Notes: generated from the letters alone by a model not told the origin. DNA of 64,000 nt from Elymus sibiricus (GCA_039707655.1 CM077665.1:441687531-441751530); one strand, 5' to 3'; positions 34,635 through 46,870 are shown, counted from the stretch's first letter. Made by a program: numbers and translations.

Positions 34635-36508
34635 GAAAGCATTATCTTTGTGTCTAGCTCATGAAGAATATGTTTGATAAAGGAAATGTTTCCTCTAAGT
34701 TCACGTGCATTTTACCGCCGTGATTACGAGAAAATTTGTCTCGTTTCCTCTGGAATCGTTCCAATTCATTCTTGCATGTGCGAAGTATCCTATGGCTTAA
34801 GAGATTTGCTACCTTCACCCCATATGTAATTCCTAGCACGCCAAGCCACTGATTGTTTTGATCGGGGAAAAGAAGTTCCTCGTAAGAGCTAATCTAGACT
34901 TACGCACGGAACTTTGATATCCTCTATGATGGTCCCCAACCAGAACTTGATTACATTCCATTCTAGAAAACTTCCATGTGGGCACGAGTGTCTTGACCTT
35001 GTGTTCATATGTCTTGCAGTCGGGCTAATGATTCAAGGCTTGCTTCTGTTGATCATTCCTCGAGAATCTTGCCGCATCGTCTCATAGACGTGTGTTTCAT
35101 CCTTTTTCCTTCTCAGGCCTGCTGAGCCTGAGATATCCTGACACCAACCAAATCTGAATCTCGGACAGATATGATGGTTGGAACATTATCAAGAATTATA
35201 ACTTTGGTATTTATTACTCGGTAAGGTGATGTTGTAGCTAGCACACCTGGCCAGATGACCTATTGTTATAATGCTCTGTTCAGCAAGGGTTGCCATTCTT
35301 CCATGGGGAAATTATATGACTTATTTTATAAGTTGTTCCTACTGGATCCTTTGTGTATCCAAACTCCATCCTTTACTCGAAACACCATATCATTGCTATC
35401 CCGAAGCATGGATGTGGTATATCGATCATCAAAAGGAATAATGTAAGCTCAATGCAAATTGTTTCTTGATCAATTATCCAAACACCATTGTATGGGAATG
35501 TCATGAATTTCCTCGCCCCTTTTACCTAAATGGTTATCTACTTGCTATCCTGTCATGTATATCATGCTCTGTTTTTTTTTCTTGGGAAAGATATACTCCT
35601 AAAACTTGGGTATAACCAGATTTTCCTTTCCATTGGTCTGTTTAACCTTTCTTGTAATCTAGCTTATCTGAACAGTGGTAATTCCCTGCTTAGGTAAACA
35701 CCTCGGTGATCAATTTTGTCAGTAAGGCCCTGTTACTATTGTTGATAACCTTCCGGTAACCGCCGGTGGACGAGAACTTTGCCTATTGGTCCGCCTCGTT
35801 TCAATGAGCGGGAAAATGGTTCTATTCGTCCCCCGCCCTTGGTACCGACGTTGTTGCCAACATAACTGACAAGCTATCCTCTGACACGTCTTCTTTCATG
35901 ACCGTGCAAGTTGTCACCGCTCTTCCTGCTCTTAACCACATGGTCGGCCCATAACCCTCAGTTCCACAGGATCGAAACCTGACTCTCCTGTACATCTTTA
36001 ATTCCAAAGTATCCTTTGCACCTGGCTTCGTTGTAATTCCCGAGCCACCGTCCAAGGGATGATCTATTCTAATATCAGACGCAATATTTATTACCGTTGC
36101 TCTGAACCCCTTTCGCTTTCAGATTAGGCATCAAATGATTGCCTACCCGTTTGAAACTTTTGTACCATCGCTTATTGCTCTCAATGAATTCACTGAGATT
36201 ACAACTCGAGGAATAATTCTTGTAATCTTCCTGAGTTCACCGTCAGATGCCCAACCTTGTAAGGATACGTTATTCCAAAGTTTTCCCTCTTATCACATTC
36301 GTAGGACGATGGAGATACCGAAGAAACGATGACAATTTCATTAGGATGACATGAAACAGAGAAATGAAGACATCAACGAAAGGGATCAACTTCTTCGATA
36401 AGAGCAACAAGAACAAGAAGATTCGTTAGAATTTCATAACCAAACTTTCCCCCCCTTACGTCTACCTCTTAATTCTCGGGACGAGAATTTCTTTCAGTAG
36501 CGGAGAGT

Positions 36509-39500
36509 TGTAACACCCTGGATTTGGTGCTACAGTGATCTTAGTAATTAAGCTACAGTAACCCAGGAGTTAAGTTAATCAATCTTTACTAAACCATGTT
36601 TGCCTCAACGGAATCATATCTCATTTGAATTCCCTAATGATTTTCAAAATTCATTTAATAAGTGGTTTAAATAAAGTTTTGCAAACCTGAAAATAAAAAT
36701 CATGAATGGGTTTCAAATAATCCCCTAGTAATATTAAAATTATAACCAACTTTTTGGAAAGTGTTTTGGTGCCTCAAAACTATTTTATGAGTGGCCAAAA
36801 CAATTATTAAATGCCCTTTTTGAATTATTTAAATTTCCAAATCATATTAAAATTCCTCAAACTGTGTGTGGCCATGCAGAATATTGCAAGGTATTTATTG
36901 GAGCCTTTCACACATTTTTGTTAAGGAGAAATAAAGCTAAAATAAAAAGAAACAGAAAGTTTAAAAGCAAAATCAAAAAAAAGAAAAAGAAAAAGCCCCC
37001 CTGCCCTGGGCCTTAGGCCACAGTGGCAGGCCCAGGCCAGCCCAGCAGCCCCCTCGGCCGTCCCCAACCTCGCTACAGGAGGTGGCGACCGACGCGCGCA
37101 CGCGACCGGGCGCGTCCCTGCCGGACCAGCTCGACGGCGATGGCCCGAAGGGGATAAGGCCGCCCCCGCACCCCCTGGCAAACCCTAGCCCCCAGTTTTC
37201 CCCCTCGCCTCCCCCCTTCCTCCTCGCCCCGCCACTCTCCTCCCTCACCCGCATCCAAGCGCCGCCGTCGCCATGGCCGCCGGGTAGCCGCGGCCACCGA
37301 GCCCCATCCGCCTCGCCGTCGTGTCCCCTAGCTCCGGCGTCGTCCGCTGCTTCGACCCCGTCCACAGGAGCAAGACCGGAGCCCCTGCACCGCCATCACC
37401 GCGCCTTCTACCTCCTCGGGCTGCCGTCGTTCGCCGTCGTCGATTCGCCCCACCGAGCCCCCCTCGAGCCCACCTTGCGCAACTACAGGGCTCGGTGAGC
37501 TCCCCGCTCTTCCTCCTCCCCCTCTCGCGAGCACCCCGACCGCGTAGCCCCCCTGCCGCCGTGACCGACCTCGAGCTCTGCTCGGGCTCGCCGCCGGTGA
37601 GGCCCTGGTGGCCAAACCGCCCCGGGCTCCTGCTCGTTGCCTCCACCGCGTCGTGTAGGCCCCTCTGGCACCGCTAGATTGCTCGCGTGCTTGCTGCTGC
37701 GCCGTCGCCGTAGTTGCCAAACGCCGGCCGCCCACGCGAGCTCGTTTCCGATGAGCTCCGACCACCCCCGCCCCCTCGACGGTCGGGACGGGACCGCGCT
37801 CGCGCTAGCTCTCGAACGAGCCCCTCCGCGCTCGATTTGGCCCTCTGTGGCCAAATCCCGTCGACGACCGAGCCGCGCCGCCGCGTTTTTGGTCGCCGGC
37901 GTCGAACCGCCGGCCACCGCCGACGTGGCCAGGCTGGGGCCACCCCCAGGGTCACTGACCTGTGGCCCCGGGCCCCCTGTTGACCAGTTGACCGTGGTCA
38001 ACTGGCTGACTGGGCAGTGCCCAGCCACTGCCATGTGGGTCCAGCCGCCCCGGGGCCACTGACATGTGGGCCCAGGTTTAATTAACCCCTAATAACATGT
38101 TTAACTAATTTAATTAATTAGTTTAACCTAATTAGCCACTGACATGTGGGTCCTCCTGTTTATTTAAATCTGTTTAGTTTAATTAAAAACACTGTTTTTG
38201 CCCACTGTCTATGACAGGTGGGGCCCAGCTGTCAGGTTTGACCTGAGACAGCTGGGTTGACTGCTGATGTCAGCATGACATCATGCTGATGTCATAATTC
38301 TATTTTCGAATTAAATTTAATCTGTTTTATTCCAGAATATTAATAAAACTTTAAAAATTAATGTAAAATAATCCGTAACTCGGATGAAAATAATTTATAC
38401 ATGAAAGTTGATCAGAAAAATCCCACGAATCCGAATACGCTGCCCGTTCATCTGTCACATGCTCCTAACATGATGAACATGGACATTTAGCATTAGGATC
38501 ATCTGTCCGGTAGTAGCCCGAGACCCGGGAAATAGCGTCAGATATTCTTCCGATCCGTCTGCAACGTGTAATACTGCGTTAGTGCATGCCTAGCTCTGCA
38601 TATTGCCATGCCATGCATCGTGATATATTTGTCTGCTTTATATTTATTGTTTCTCCCCCCACTTCTTACCGGTAGACCCCGAGACTGACGGTGCTGCCAA
38701 GTACGACTACACCGCCGACGATCAGACTTTTGCCGCAGAGCAGCAAGGCAAGCAACCCCCCCCCCCTTGAGCATTCCGATGTCGCCCATTTCTTTCCCTC
38801 TGATTCTTGCATTAGATTCTGCTACTATATTAGCTAGCTCCTATTTCTGATGCATAGCCTGTTTTTGATAAACTGCTACTGTACCTGCAATCATATCAAC
38901 TGCTTAGTATAGGTTGATCAGTGAATCCCTTGTGACCCCCTTAGTACCAGTTGCCCCTGCTTCTTCATCGACGACTCGACGACTCGGTCAACCGACCGAC
39001 GAGCCAGGCCCCTCACATCACCGCACACCCCTTAGTTGTACGACTCTGCAGAGCTACTATTGAGTACCGAGGGTGACACCTCGTGAAGTACCCCTGATGC
39101 TAACTCTGTAGTGTAGCTAGTCGGTCGTGGTTATCGAGGGTGATTCCTCCTTCACCACTCCCGACGACGACTCTGTCGTGCAACCCCTCAAGCGTAGACC
39201 ATCGAGGGTGAATCCTCTCTGGTCACCTTGACGGATACATTGAGTGGGATCCATCGAGGGTGATTCCTCGGTTTTCCCCTTGGTGTTATAGACACACGGT
39301 TACATTTACTTACTGTTGATACATGATGAGGTCAGGATGACCGGAAGATGTTGGTGTAATACGATGGGGCGTGGCCGGGCATGATTGGCCCTTGCCACAA
39401 GACCTCGAGACGGGGCGACGGGACCACGTATCGTGTGTCACGCTCGTCACCGCAATTAATAAAATGCTAATGGTTTGGGTATTTGATCTGAGTTGGTCAT

Positions 39501-40684
39501 TTGACCTTTTCGCACTAACCTTCACGTGGGAGAAGTTATGGGCACTCAGCGTCGTTGTATCAGCCGAAGCTCTTCGGACGTCAGCAATGGAGTGGCGCGC
39601 GCCTGAGTGGTCCGCAACGGCATTGATCTTGTATTAAGTGATGCTAGGACTGACCTCGGCCGCCCTCGCATCGTGCAGGAGTGCAAGGGCAAGTGGGCCC
39701 ACGACCCCTGTGCGCTTAGGATTTAGACCGGCGGGCTGGACTCTCTGTTGAGCCTAGGTAGGGCGACGACGTGTTGATCTTTGAGGCCGGGCATGACCCA
39801 GATAAGTGTGTCCGGCAAAGGTGATCAAGCGTGATGGAAAACGTGGTGCACCCCTGCAGGGATGAAGTTAACTATTCGAATAGTCGTGTCCATGGTAACA
39901 GGACGACTTGGAGTTGTATCCTGAGCTAATATAACTAAAAGTGATGACTTGAAATAAAATGTTGGCTCCGAGGTTGCTTTCTCGCAGGAGCCGAGGAAGA
40001 ATCTCTGGGCGTGGATACTTAATAAAATTTTGTTACAATAATATTGCTATATATGAGATACCAGTCTACTCTCTTCTAATGTTGCAAGATACTAAAGATG
40101 CTAGTCTTCGGTAGGACTAGGCCTTCCCCCTTCATTCTTGCTTTCTCCAGTCAGTCCGGATATACCCCCTTTTCCTTGATAATGATGCATACTTAGCATA
40201 GTTCTGATGTCATTCTTGCGAGTACTTTGGATGAGTACTCACCGCTGCTTTGCATTCTCTTTTCCCCATCGATACGATTTCCGCGTTCAGATGACGGAGC
40301 CTAGGAGATGGAGTACGTCGGAGACGACTACACCACCACCGCTGGAGCCTACTACTACGTGGAGAGTGCCGACGCTCAGGAGTAGTTAGGTTGGCTCCCA
40401 GGCCGGAGGCCTCGCCTCTTTCGATCTGTTGCTTATGTTTGTGCTAGCCTTCTTAAGGCAAAACTTGTTTAACATATGTCTGTACTCAGATATTATTTGC
40501 TTTCGCTGACTCGTGCTTGTCGAGCTTTGTATTCGTGCCCTCGAGGTCCCTGGCTTGTAATATGAAGCTGTATGACTTTAGTTTGTGTCTAGTGTTGTTT
40601 TGTGATATTGATTAGTGGGTCCCTAATCTTGGTCGTACGCATTTGCGTATATGATTAGCGTACGGTCAAATTGGGGGCGTCACA
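36509..40684 (+). repeat. LARD-like 3' LTR
   Basis: Matches 28261-32416 closely. The main difference is a 37-base stretch at about 38503-38539 absent from the 5' copy, and a shorter CGACTCG-rich stretch at about 38967-38985. Confidence 0.9.
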
Positions 40685-40996
40685 GGGGGGGGGCGCCCCC
40701 TAGGCTTGTGGCTGCCTCGTGACTCTTCTGGCCCACCTCCAATGCTTTGTGGGCTTCTTCTGGTCCATAAATGATCACCGTAAATTTTTATTCCGTTTGG
40801 ACTCCGTTTGATATTCCTTTTCTGTAAAACTCAAAAACAGGGGAAAAACAGAAACTGGCACTGGGCTCTAGATTTACAGGTTAGTCCCCAAAATAATATA
40901 AAATAGCATATTAATGCATATAAAACATCCAAAACAGATAATATAATAGCATGGAACAATAAAAAATTATAGATACGTTGGAGACGTATCAGTGTT

Positions 40997-41207
40997 GTTT
41001 TTTGTGCAGAAAATGAAAGTTCTCGGAATCGCCCAAAACTTTTTGATGATTTTTTTGGAACAAAAGAGGAACTAGAAGCTTCATGGGAGGGCCAGAAGAG
41101 CCACGAGGTGGGCACAACCCACCACGGCACGCCAGGCCCCCGGGCTTGCGCTGGTGGGTTGTGCTCCACTCGTGGCCCATCTTCGCGTGAAACCGACGCC
41201 CAAAAAT

Positions 41208-41269
<62 letters not shown>

Positions 41270-42509
41270 ACCAGAAATAACCCTAGAGGAGAAGTTCCGC
41301 CACCGCACTCTCTGTATCGACGAAAAACTAATCTGGGGCGTTCCAGTACCCTGCCGGAGAGGAGGGAGTAGTCCACCCTCGGGGCTGAGGGTATGTACCA
41401 GTAGGTATGTGTTCAATCCCTCTCTCTCTCGTGTTGTTGAGATGTCACGCTCTTGATGTATCACGGGCTTTGTTAATATAGTCAGATCATATGATGTTAT
41501 TCCATTGCTATCATGTTGTGATGAATTGAATCTTTTCCTTTGAGATATCGTTATGTTGGATAGAACATTGGATTTGAGAACACTTGATATATGTCTTGCA
41601 TATGGATACCCGTGGCGACAATGGGATGTTCTATTGATTCACTTGATGTATGTTTTGGTACTCAACTTGCGGATTCCCGAGGTGACATTGGGGTAATCTA
41701 TGCATAGGGGTTGATGCACGTTCTTGTCCTACGTTCTCCGATAGAAATCTTGGGGCACTCTTTGAGGTTCTTTGTGTTGGATTGAGTATTATGAATCTAA
41801 ATTCTTTGGTGCGTATCGTATAATAAACTCATGGATACTTGTGGTGACATTAGAGTATCTAGGTGACATTAGAGTTGGCTGATGCGTATCATATGGTGCT
41901 ATTTTAGTACGAACTCTAGATAGATTGATCGGAAAGGATAACTTGGTGTTATTTTAGTACGATCTCTTCAATAGATCGATCGGAAAGGATAACTTTAAGG
42001 TGGTTTCATACCCTACAAACAATTTCTTCTTATGTTCTCCTCTAGATAAGAACTTTGGAGTGATTCTTCGTTGCACATTGAGGGATGGTTATGGATCCAA
42101 TTATCTTAGCATTGTTGAGAGATTGCACTAGCGAAAGTACGGACCCTAGGCCTTGTTTTCAAGCATTGCAACACCATTTTGCTCGCTGTTTACTATTTGT
42201 TACCTTGCTTTTTATATTTTCAGATTACAAAAACCTATATCTACCATCCATATTGCACTTGTATCACCATCTCTTCGCCGAACTAGTGCACCTATACAAT
42301 TTGCCATTGTATTGGGTGTGTTGGGGACACAAGAGATTTCTTGTATTTGATTGCAGGGTTGCTTGAGAGAGACCATCTTCATCCTACACCTCCCACGGAT
42401 TGATAAACCTTAGGTCATCCACTTGAGGGAAAATTGCTACTGTCTTACAAAACTCTGCGCTTGGAGGCCCAACATAGTCTACAAGAATAAAGTTGCGTAG
42501 TAGACATCA
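40997..42509 (+). repeat. Element C 3' LTR, second part
   Basis: Continues the LTR after D and ends GTAGACATCA at 42509. Its TATA box is replaced by (TA)28. Confidence 0.85.
41210..41265 (+). repeat. (TA)28 microsatellite at the TATA box position of the C 3' LTR
   Basis: Fifty-six bases of pure TA between CAAAAATCC and AAACCACCAG. The 5' LTR has TATAAATATAG at this spot. Confidence 0.95.
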
Positions 42510-43063
42510 GTAGATTACTCACCCATCATCATGGGAGCAACAAGGTTGATGAAGAGGCCCTCCGTGATCGATTCCCCCTATGGTAGGGCACCGAAATAGG
42601 GCTCCAGATGGGCACACGGCAGAACAGAGACTTGCGGCGGCGGAAAATGTGTTTCGGGAGCTCTCCTAGGGCTTTTAGAATATATGTCAATTTATAGGAC
42701 AGAGAGGGGCATCGGGAGGCGAGGGGGTGGCCCATGAGCTAACAGGGCACGACTACCCCCCTGGGCGCGCCCTGTTGGATCGTGGGGCCCTCATGCGTCC
42801 CCCGGCCTCCTCCTGAAGCTTCCAAGTCTTCTTTTGGTCCAAAAAAATCATCAAAAAGTTTCGTGGCAATTGGACTTCGTTTGGTACTGTAAACCTGAAA
42901 AGCCAAAACCATGCAGAAAAAACAACTGGCACTTGGCACTGGGTTAATAGGTTAGTGCTCAAAAATAATATGAATTGGCAAATAAATGCCCAAAAAGCAT
43001 CCTAGAATAATAATATTATAGCATGGAACAATCAGAAATTATAGATACATTGGAGACATATGA
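42510..43063 (-). mobile_element. Element E 5' LTR, part 3 (LTR 5' end)
   Basis: On the minus strand it runs from TCATATGTCTCCAATG (43063) through U3, a GGCGCGCC box (42764-42771) and a TATA box (42690-42696) to the C border. It aligns with the first 500 bases of the A and F LTRs. Confidence 0.8.
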
Positions 43064-44434
43064 CCGTGCCCCTGGTGGGTTGGGCTGCATCTCCAGGTAA
43101 GCTCAGGTGGGTGTTTCTATTTCCTGTTCTCTTATCTATTTGATTTCTCTCTGTTTTGATTTATTTAGGGTATTAACCCAATTGCAAAATTCCTGGAAAT
43201 AATCTTGTGGATTAAAGCATAATATAGCCAAGCCCCACAATAAGTTCCATCAATTTTGGAGCCAGTAGATAATTTGTAGCAATTTAAATGGTCATTTCAG
43301 GTGCATTTTTGGTTTATTTAAAATGCCCAATGGCTTTGTTAAATGTGCATCACCTCTGGTATGTTGGTTCCAACATTTATCAAAAATGATGAACATTTGT
43401 GAAGGCCATTTTGGATTCATTGAAAATAAACTTAGTTGGAGAAGGCATTTCAATGTGGTGCTAGGGTTTGGCAATCCCCATTCCAATTTTAAATAAAATT
43501 TTAAACATGATGCAACACTCATGGCTAAACTAAATGCATGAATAAACTAGGGTTGTGACACCTCACCGGCTACTTGCCACTGACGCGTGGAACAATGCCT
43601 TGCTGGCACGCCTATCGAGGCATCTTATGTGCATGATAGGACAAGTTATAGCATCAGTTTTATGTATTTTTTAACTTTGGGCATCAAAGTGACCGCGTCA
43701 GACAAATTAAGACACCCACAGTGTATTTAACTCATTGTTGTCACTTATGAGAGATATGCTCCCCATAACGATGTGATTACTTTATCATATCATATCCTAA
43801 AAAGCTAGCTACTTAGTAACCCACACCTATTAACCTATATAAGGGGCAATCGTCCTTCCGCCGCAAGATCATCCAACTCCGAAGGCATCCATCACATAGG
43901 CGTCGAGATCCCTTCGGGCACCATCCTTTCCTCTATAGTGTCGGATGATGTGATATTTGTTTGTATTTTATGGATGTATGAGTATGATTTATTTAAAGGT
44001 AATTACACCAGTGGTGCTTGAATTTGTCAAAGATGTTCACTTTAGTGTCTGAACTTAAAAAATACGCATAATTGGTTCTAAAATTAGGCACAAACATGCA
44101 AACATAGTGCTAATCTCATCCATAGACGTAAAGCACACTGACATGGCATCGTGTATATGGCTGATGTGGCATGGGGCCCATCTATAACGAAGAAACAAGA
44201 TTACTTGAATACTATATGTGTTTGTAACTAGTGGGTCCTGCCTGTCCGAGTATAGAAATTAAAATATGACTCGAACTAGCAACCTGATGTTGGTTGGCAG
44301 ACTACGCCGACCAAAACGCCCTACTTGTTTTGATTTAAAGTCCGGCTATTGAAGCTTCATGGAGTGTAACTTTATATAGAGTTCCCTACCAAAAAAACTT
44401 CATATTTTTTTGAGACATTCTCGCTAAGCTTTAT
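43064..44434. other. Unassigned repeat-like DNA
   Basis: I see no gene. A word GGTTGTGACACC at 43552 resembles a gypsy LTR start. CTATATAAGGG at 43836-43846 is a good TATA-type sequence without an ORF after it. The stretch from about 44000 (AATTACACCAGTGGTGCTTGA) to 44250 resembles one end of a MULE-type element, but the other end was not found. Confidence 0.4.
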
Positions 44435-44906
44435 TCAAATCATCTGAATATTTACAGGAACACAATTCAAATCCCCGGGTTGGCCTAACCATACACGGCG
44501 GCCAAACCCGAGTGAAAGCGCATGCTTAGCGAGATTGTGAGCCTCGAAATTCGAGCTCCTAAATTCGTGGATGAAATTACAAGCATTAAAAGAACTAGAT
44601 CAGTCTATTATTTCATGTATGATAGCTCCGTGATCAGCTAGACAGCCAAGCTTGATGTCTTCCACCACATTCTTGCAGTCGGACGCCACATGGATTTTCT
44701 GCTCGTACAAGTCCTTCGCAAGTGCCAAAGCCTCTCTGATTGCCAGTGCCTCAAGTGTGAAGAAGGGTGAACATATGTGTTTGATGGTAGCCGAAGAAGC
44801 TCCTAAGAAAGCTCCAGTAGTGTCACGACACATGACTGCCACTGAACCATAGTTATCATTCATAACTGCTGCATCGGCATTGAATTTCACAAAACCTGAT
44901 GGCGGG
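44435..44906 (-). pseudogene. RNase H (RVT_3-type) fragment, probably from a LINE
   Basis: RNase H removes RNA from RNA-DNA hybrids. The minus-strand frame runs from the CACTA-2 border (PSGFVKFNADAAV) through MCRDTTGAFLG, FTLEALAIREALALA and VASDCKNVVEDI, and ends at 44435. There is one in-frame TAG at 44600. The FNADA..EA..SDC series matches the acidic residues of plant LINE-type RNase H. An A-rich run near 44391-44413 could belong to a LINE tail. The 5' side was cut off by the CACTA-2 insertion. It could also be a host RNase H-like gene copy. Confidence 0.65.
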
Positions 44907-44909
44907 GGT

Positions 44910-45235
44910 CACTACAGGAATCAGGTACTTTGCCGTCTTGCAGACGGCAAAGGATAGGCTTGCGGACGGCAAAATCCTTTGCTGTCTATCAGCAGATGGC
45001 CCCACGTCCGGCACAGAAAACTCCGGTAAAGGGGCTCTTTGCCGTCGGCTTTTGAATAGCGGACGGCAAACATATCTGCCGTCTGCCATGTAGGACCTGC
45101 AGACGGTAAAGCTAGTGGATGGCACTGGAATCAGGTTAGCCCCGTTAGGTGGCTAACGGCAGCTTTTGCCGTCCGCTGGCAGACGGCAAAGAGAGCAGCT
45201 CCTTTGCCGTCTGCCAGAGACGGCAAAGTGGCAGG
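44910..45235. promoter_or_regulatory. CACTA-2 terminus and subterminal TTTGCCGTC repeats
   Basis: Nine exact copies in both orientations (four TTTGCCGTC, five GACGGCAAA), often as short inverted pairs around 8-15 bases. In En/Spm such repeats bind the TNPA-type protein. That role is inferred here. Confidence 0.7.
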
Positions 45236-45240
45236 ATGGG

Positions 45241-46764
45241 TGATTCGTCCATTTTGCATCATGCTTTTACATTGATCTTTATTGCATTATGGGCTGTTAT
45301 TACACATTTTGGTATAATACTTATGCCTTTTCTCTCTTATTTTACAAGGTTTACATGAAGAGGGAGAATGCCAGTAGCTGGGATTCTGGACTGGAAAAGG
45401 AGCAAATCTGAGATACCTATTCTGCACAACTCCAAAAGTCCTGAAAATCTATGGAGAATTATTTTGGAATATATAAAAAATACTGGGCGAAGAAAATACC
45501 AGAGGGGACCCACCAGGCAACCACAAGCCTGGAGGGCGCGCCCTACCCCCAGGGCGCGCCCTAGTGGCTTGTGGGCCCCCTGGCAGGCCTCCGTTGCCCA
45601 TCTTCTGCTATATGGAGGGTTTTGACCTGAAAAAAAATCAGAAGGGAGCTTTCGGGATGAAGCGCCGCCGTCTCGAGGCGGAACTTGGACAGGACCAATC
45701 TAGGGCTCCGGTGGAGCTGTTCTGCCGGGGAAACTTCCCTCCCGGAGGGGGAAATCGAAGCCATCGTCATCACCAACGATCCTCTCATCGAGAGGGGGTC
45801 CATCTCCATCAACATCTTCACCAGCACTATCTCCTCTCCAAACCCTAGTTCATCTCTTGTATCCGATCTTTGTCTCAAACCTCAGATTGGTACCTGTGGG
45901 TTGCTAGTAGTGTTGATTACTCCTTGTAGTTGATGCTAGTTGGTTTACTTGGTGGAAGATCATATGTTCAGATCCTTAATGATAATTAATACTCCTCTGA
46001 TTATGAACATGAATATGCTTTGTGAGTAGTTACGTTTGTTCCTGAGGACATGGGATAAGTCTTGTTATAAGTAATCATGTGAATTTGGTATTCGTTCGAT
46101 ATTTTGATGAGATGTATGTTGTCTCTCCTCTAGTGGTGTTATGAGAACGTCGACTACATGACACTTCACCATTATTTGGGCCTAGAGGAAGGCATTGGGA
46201 AGTAATAAGTAGATGATGGGTTGCTAGAGTGACAGAAGCCTAAACCCTAGTTTATGCGTTGCTTCGTAAGGGGCTGATTTGGATCCATATGTTTCATGCT
46301 ATGGTTAGATTTATCTTAATTCTTCTTTCGTAGTTGCGGATGCTTGCGAGAGAGGTTAATCATAAGTGGGAGGCTTGTCCAAGTAAGGGCAGCACCCAAG
46401 CACTGGTCCACCCACATACCAAACTATCAAAGTAACGAACGCGAATCATATGAGCATGATGAAAACTAGCTTGACAGAAATTCCCATGTGTCCTCGGGAG
46501 CGCTTTGCTTTATATAAGAGTTTGTCCAATCTTGTCCTTTGCTACAAAAAGGATTGGGCCACCTTGCTTCACCCTTGTTACATTTGTTACTTGCTACCCG
46601 TTACGAATTATCTTATCACAAAACTATCTGTTACCGATAATTTCAGTGCTTGCAGAGAATACCTTACTGAAAACCGCTTGTCATTTCCTTCTGCTCCTCG
46701 TTGGGTTCGACACTCTTACTTATCGAAAGGACTACGATAGATCCCCTATACTTGTGTGTCATCA
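45241..46764 (+). repeat. Element B 5' LTR (1,524 bp)
   Basis: Begins TGATTCGTCCATTTTGC and ends GTGTGTCATCA. It has two GGCGCGCC boxes (45535-45542, 45553-45560) and a probable TATA box CTATATGG (45607-45614). Confidence 0.92.
45607..45614 (+). promoter_or_regulatory. Probable TATA box of the element B 5' LTR
   Basis: CTATATGG lies downstream of the GGCGCGCC boxes and just before GAGGGTTTTGACCTG, words partly repeated upstream of the third ORF. Confidence 0.5.
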
Positions 46765-46775
46765 AGACTCTTTTC

Positions 46776-46793
46776 TGGCGCCGTTGCCGGGGA
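46776..46793 (+). other. Primer-binding site of element B
   Basis: TGGCGCCGTTGCCGGGGA is a perfect tRNA-Asp complement. Confidence 0.92.
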
Positions 46794-46870
46794 GTGAAGC
46801 GCCTTTGGTGAGTGGAACTTGGTAAGGAAAAATTTATATATTGTGCTGAAATTTACTGTCACTTGTTACT

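Larger units (their letters stand above)
32417..36508 (+). other. Internal domain of the LARD-like element
   Basis: Non-coding, with stops in all frames. A possible RT relic is at 34288-34356 and a 27-bp triple repeat at 34554-34634. The final bases CAGTAGCGGAGAGT (36495-36508) may act as the polypurine tract. Confidence 0.7.
28261..40684 (+). mobile_element. LARD-like retrotransposon with giant LTRs and no coding capacity
   Basis: LTRs are 28261-32416 (4,156 bp) and 36509-40684 (4,176 bp), beginning TGTAACACCC and ending GGCGTCACA. The PBS is at 32420 and the internal region is 4.1 kb without a long ORF. Flanks are GGTGG on the left and GGGGG on the right, a probable 5-bp duplication with one change. 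LARDs of barley relatives have about 4.4 kb LTRs and a 3.5 kb non-coding core (established knowledge), which this matches. It needs proteins from another element. Confidence 0.85.
26888..40991 (-). mobile_element. Element D: solo LTR, minus strand, split by a LARD-like element
   Basis: The two pieces 26888-28260 and 40685-40991 make one LTR of about 1,680 bp. On the minus strand it starts TGATACGTCTCC (40991) and ends GTAGACATCA (26888). It is related to the LTR of C (shared words around CCACGGATTGATAAACC and ACTTGAGGGAAA). It has no PBS, PPT or internal domain but a clean GTGTT duplication, so it is a solo LTR formed by recombination between the two LTRs of an element. Confidence 0.85.
26883..40996. 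repeat. Target-site duplication GTGTT of solo LTR D
   Basis: GTGTT at 26883-26887 and 40992-40996. Confidence 0.85.
16292..42509 (+). mobile_element. Element C: non-autonomous LTR retrotransposon with nested insertions
   Basis: The 5' LTR is 16292-17957 plus 21359-21394 (about 1,702 bp), the PBS is 21405-21422, the unknown-protein gene is 21519-23536, the PPT is 26722-26735, and the 3' LTR is 26736-26887 plus 40997-42509 (about 1,665 bp). LTRs begin TGATACGTCTCC and end GTAGACATCA. There is no gag or pol domain. Flanking 5-mers are GTGGC on the left and GTAGA on the right, so no target duplication is seen, and E's LTR lacks about 366 bp at this site. Confidence 0.85.
2846..43063 (-). mobile_element. 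Element E: Athila-like gypsy LTR retrotransposon, broken up by nested insertions
   Basis: Reading on the minus strand, the order is LTR (three pieces: 42510-43063, 16023-16291, 8871-9252), PBS 8843-8860, leader, and gag. The element then stops at the CACTA-1 end at 2846, so pol and the 3' LTR are missing from the window. The outer LTR start is mutated and reads TCATATGTCTCC instead of TGATACGTCTCC. The nested pieces are a Mutator-type element, element A and element C. The PBS matches tRNA-Asp, a feature of the Athila lineage (established knowledge). About 366 bp of the LTR, judged against A, is missing where C sits. Confidence 0.8.
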
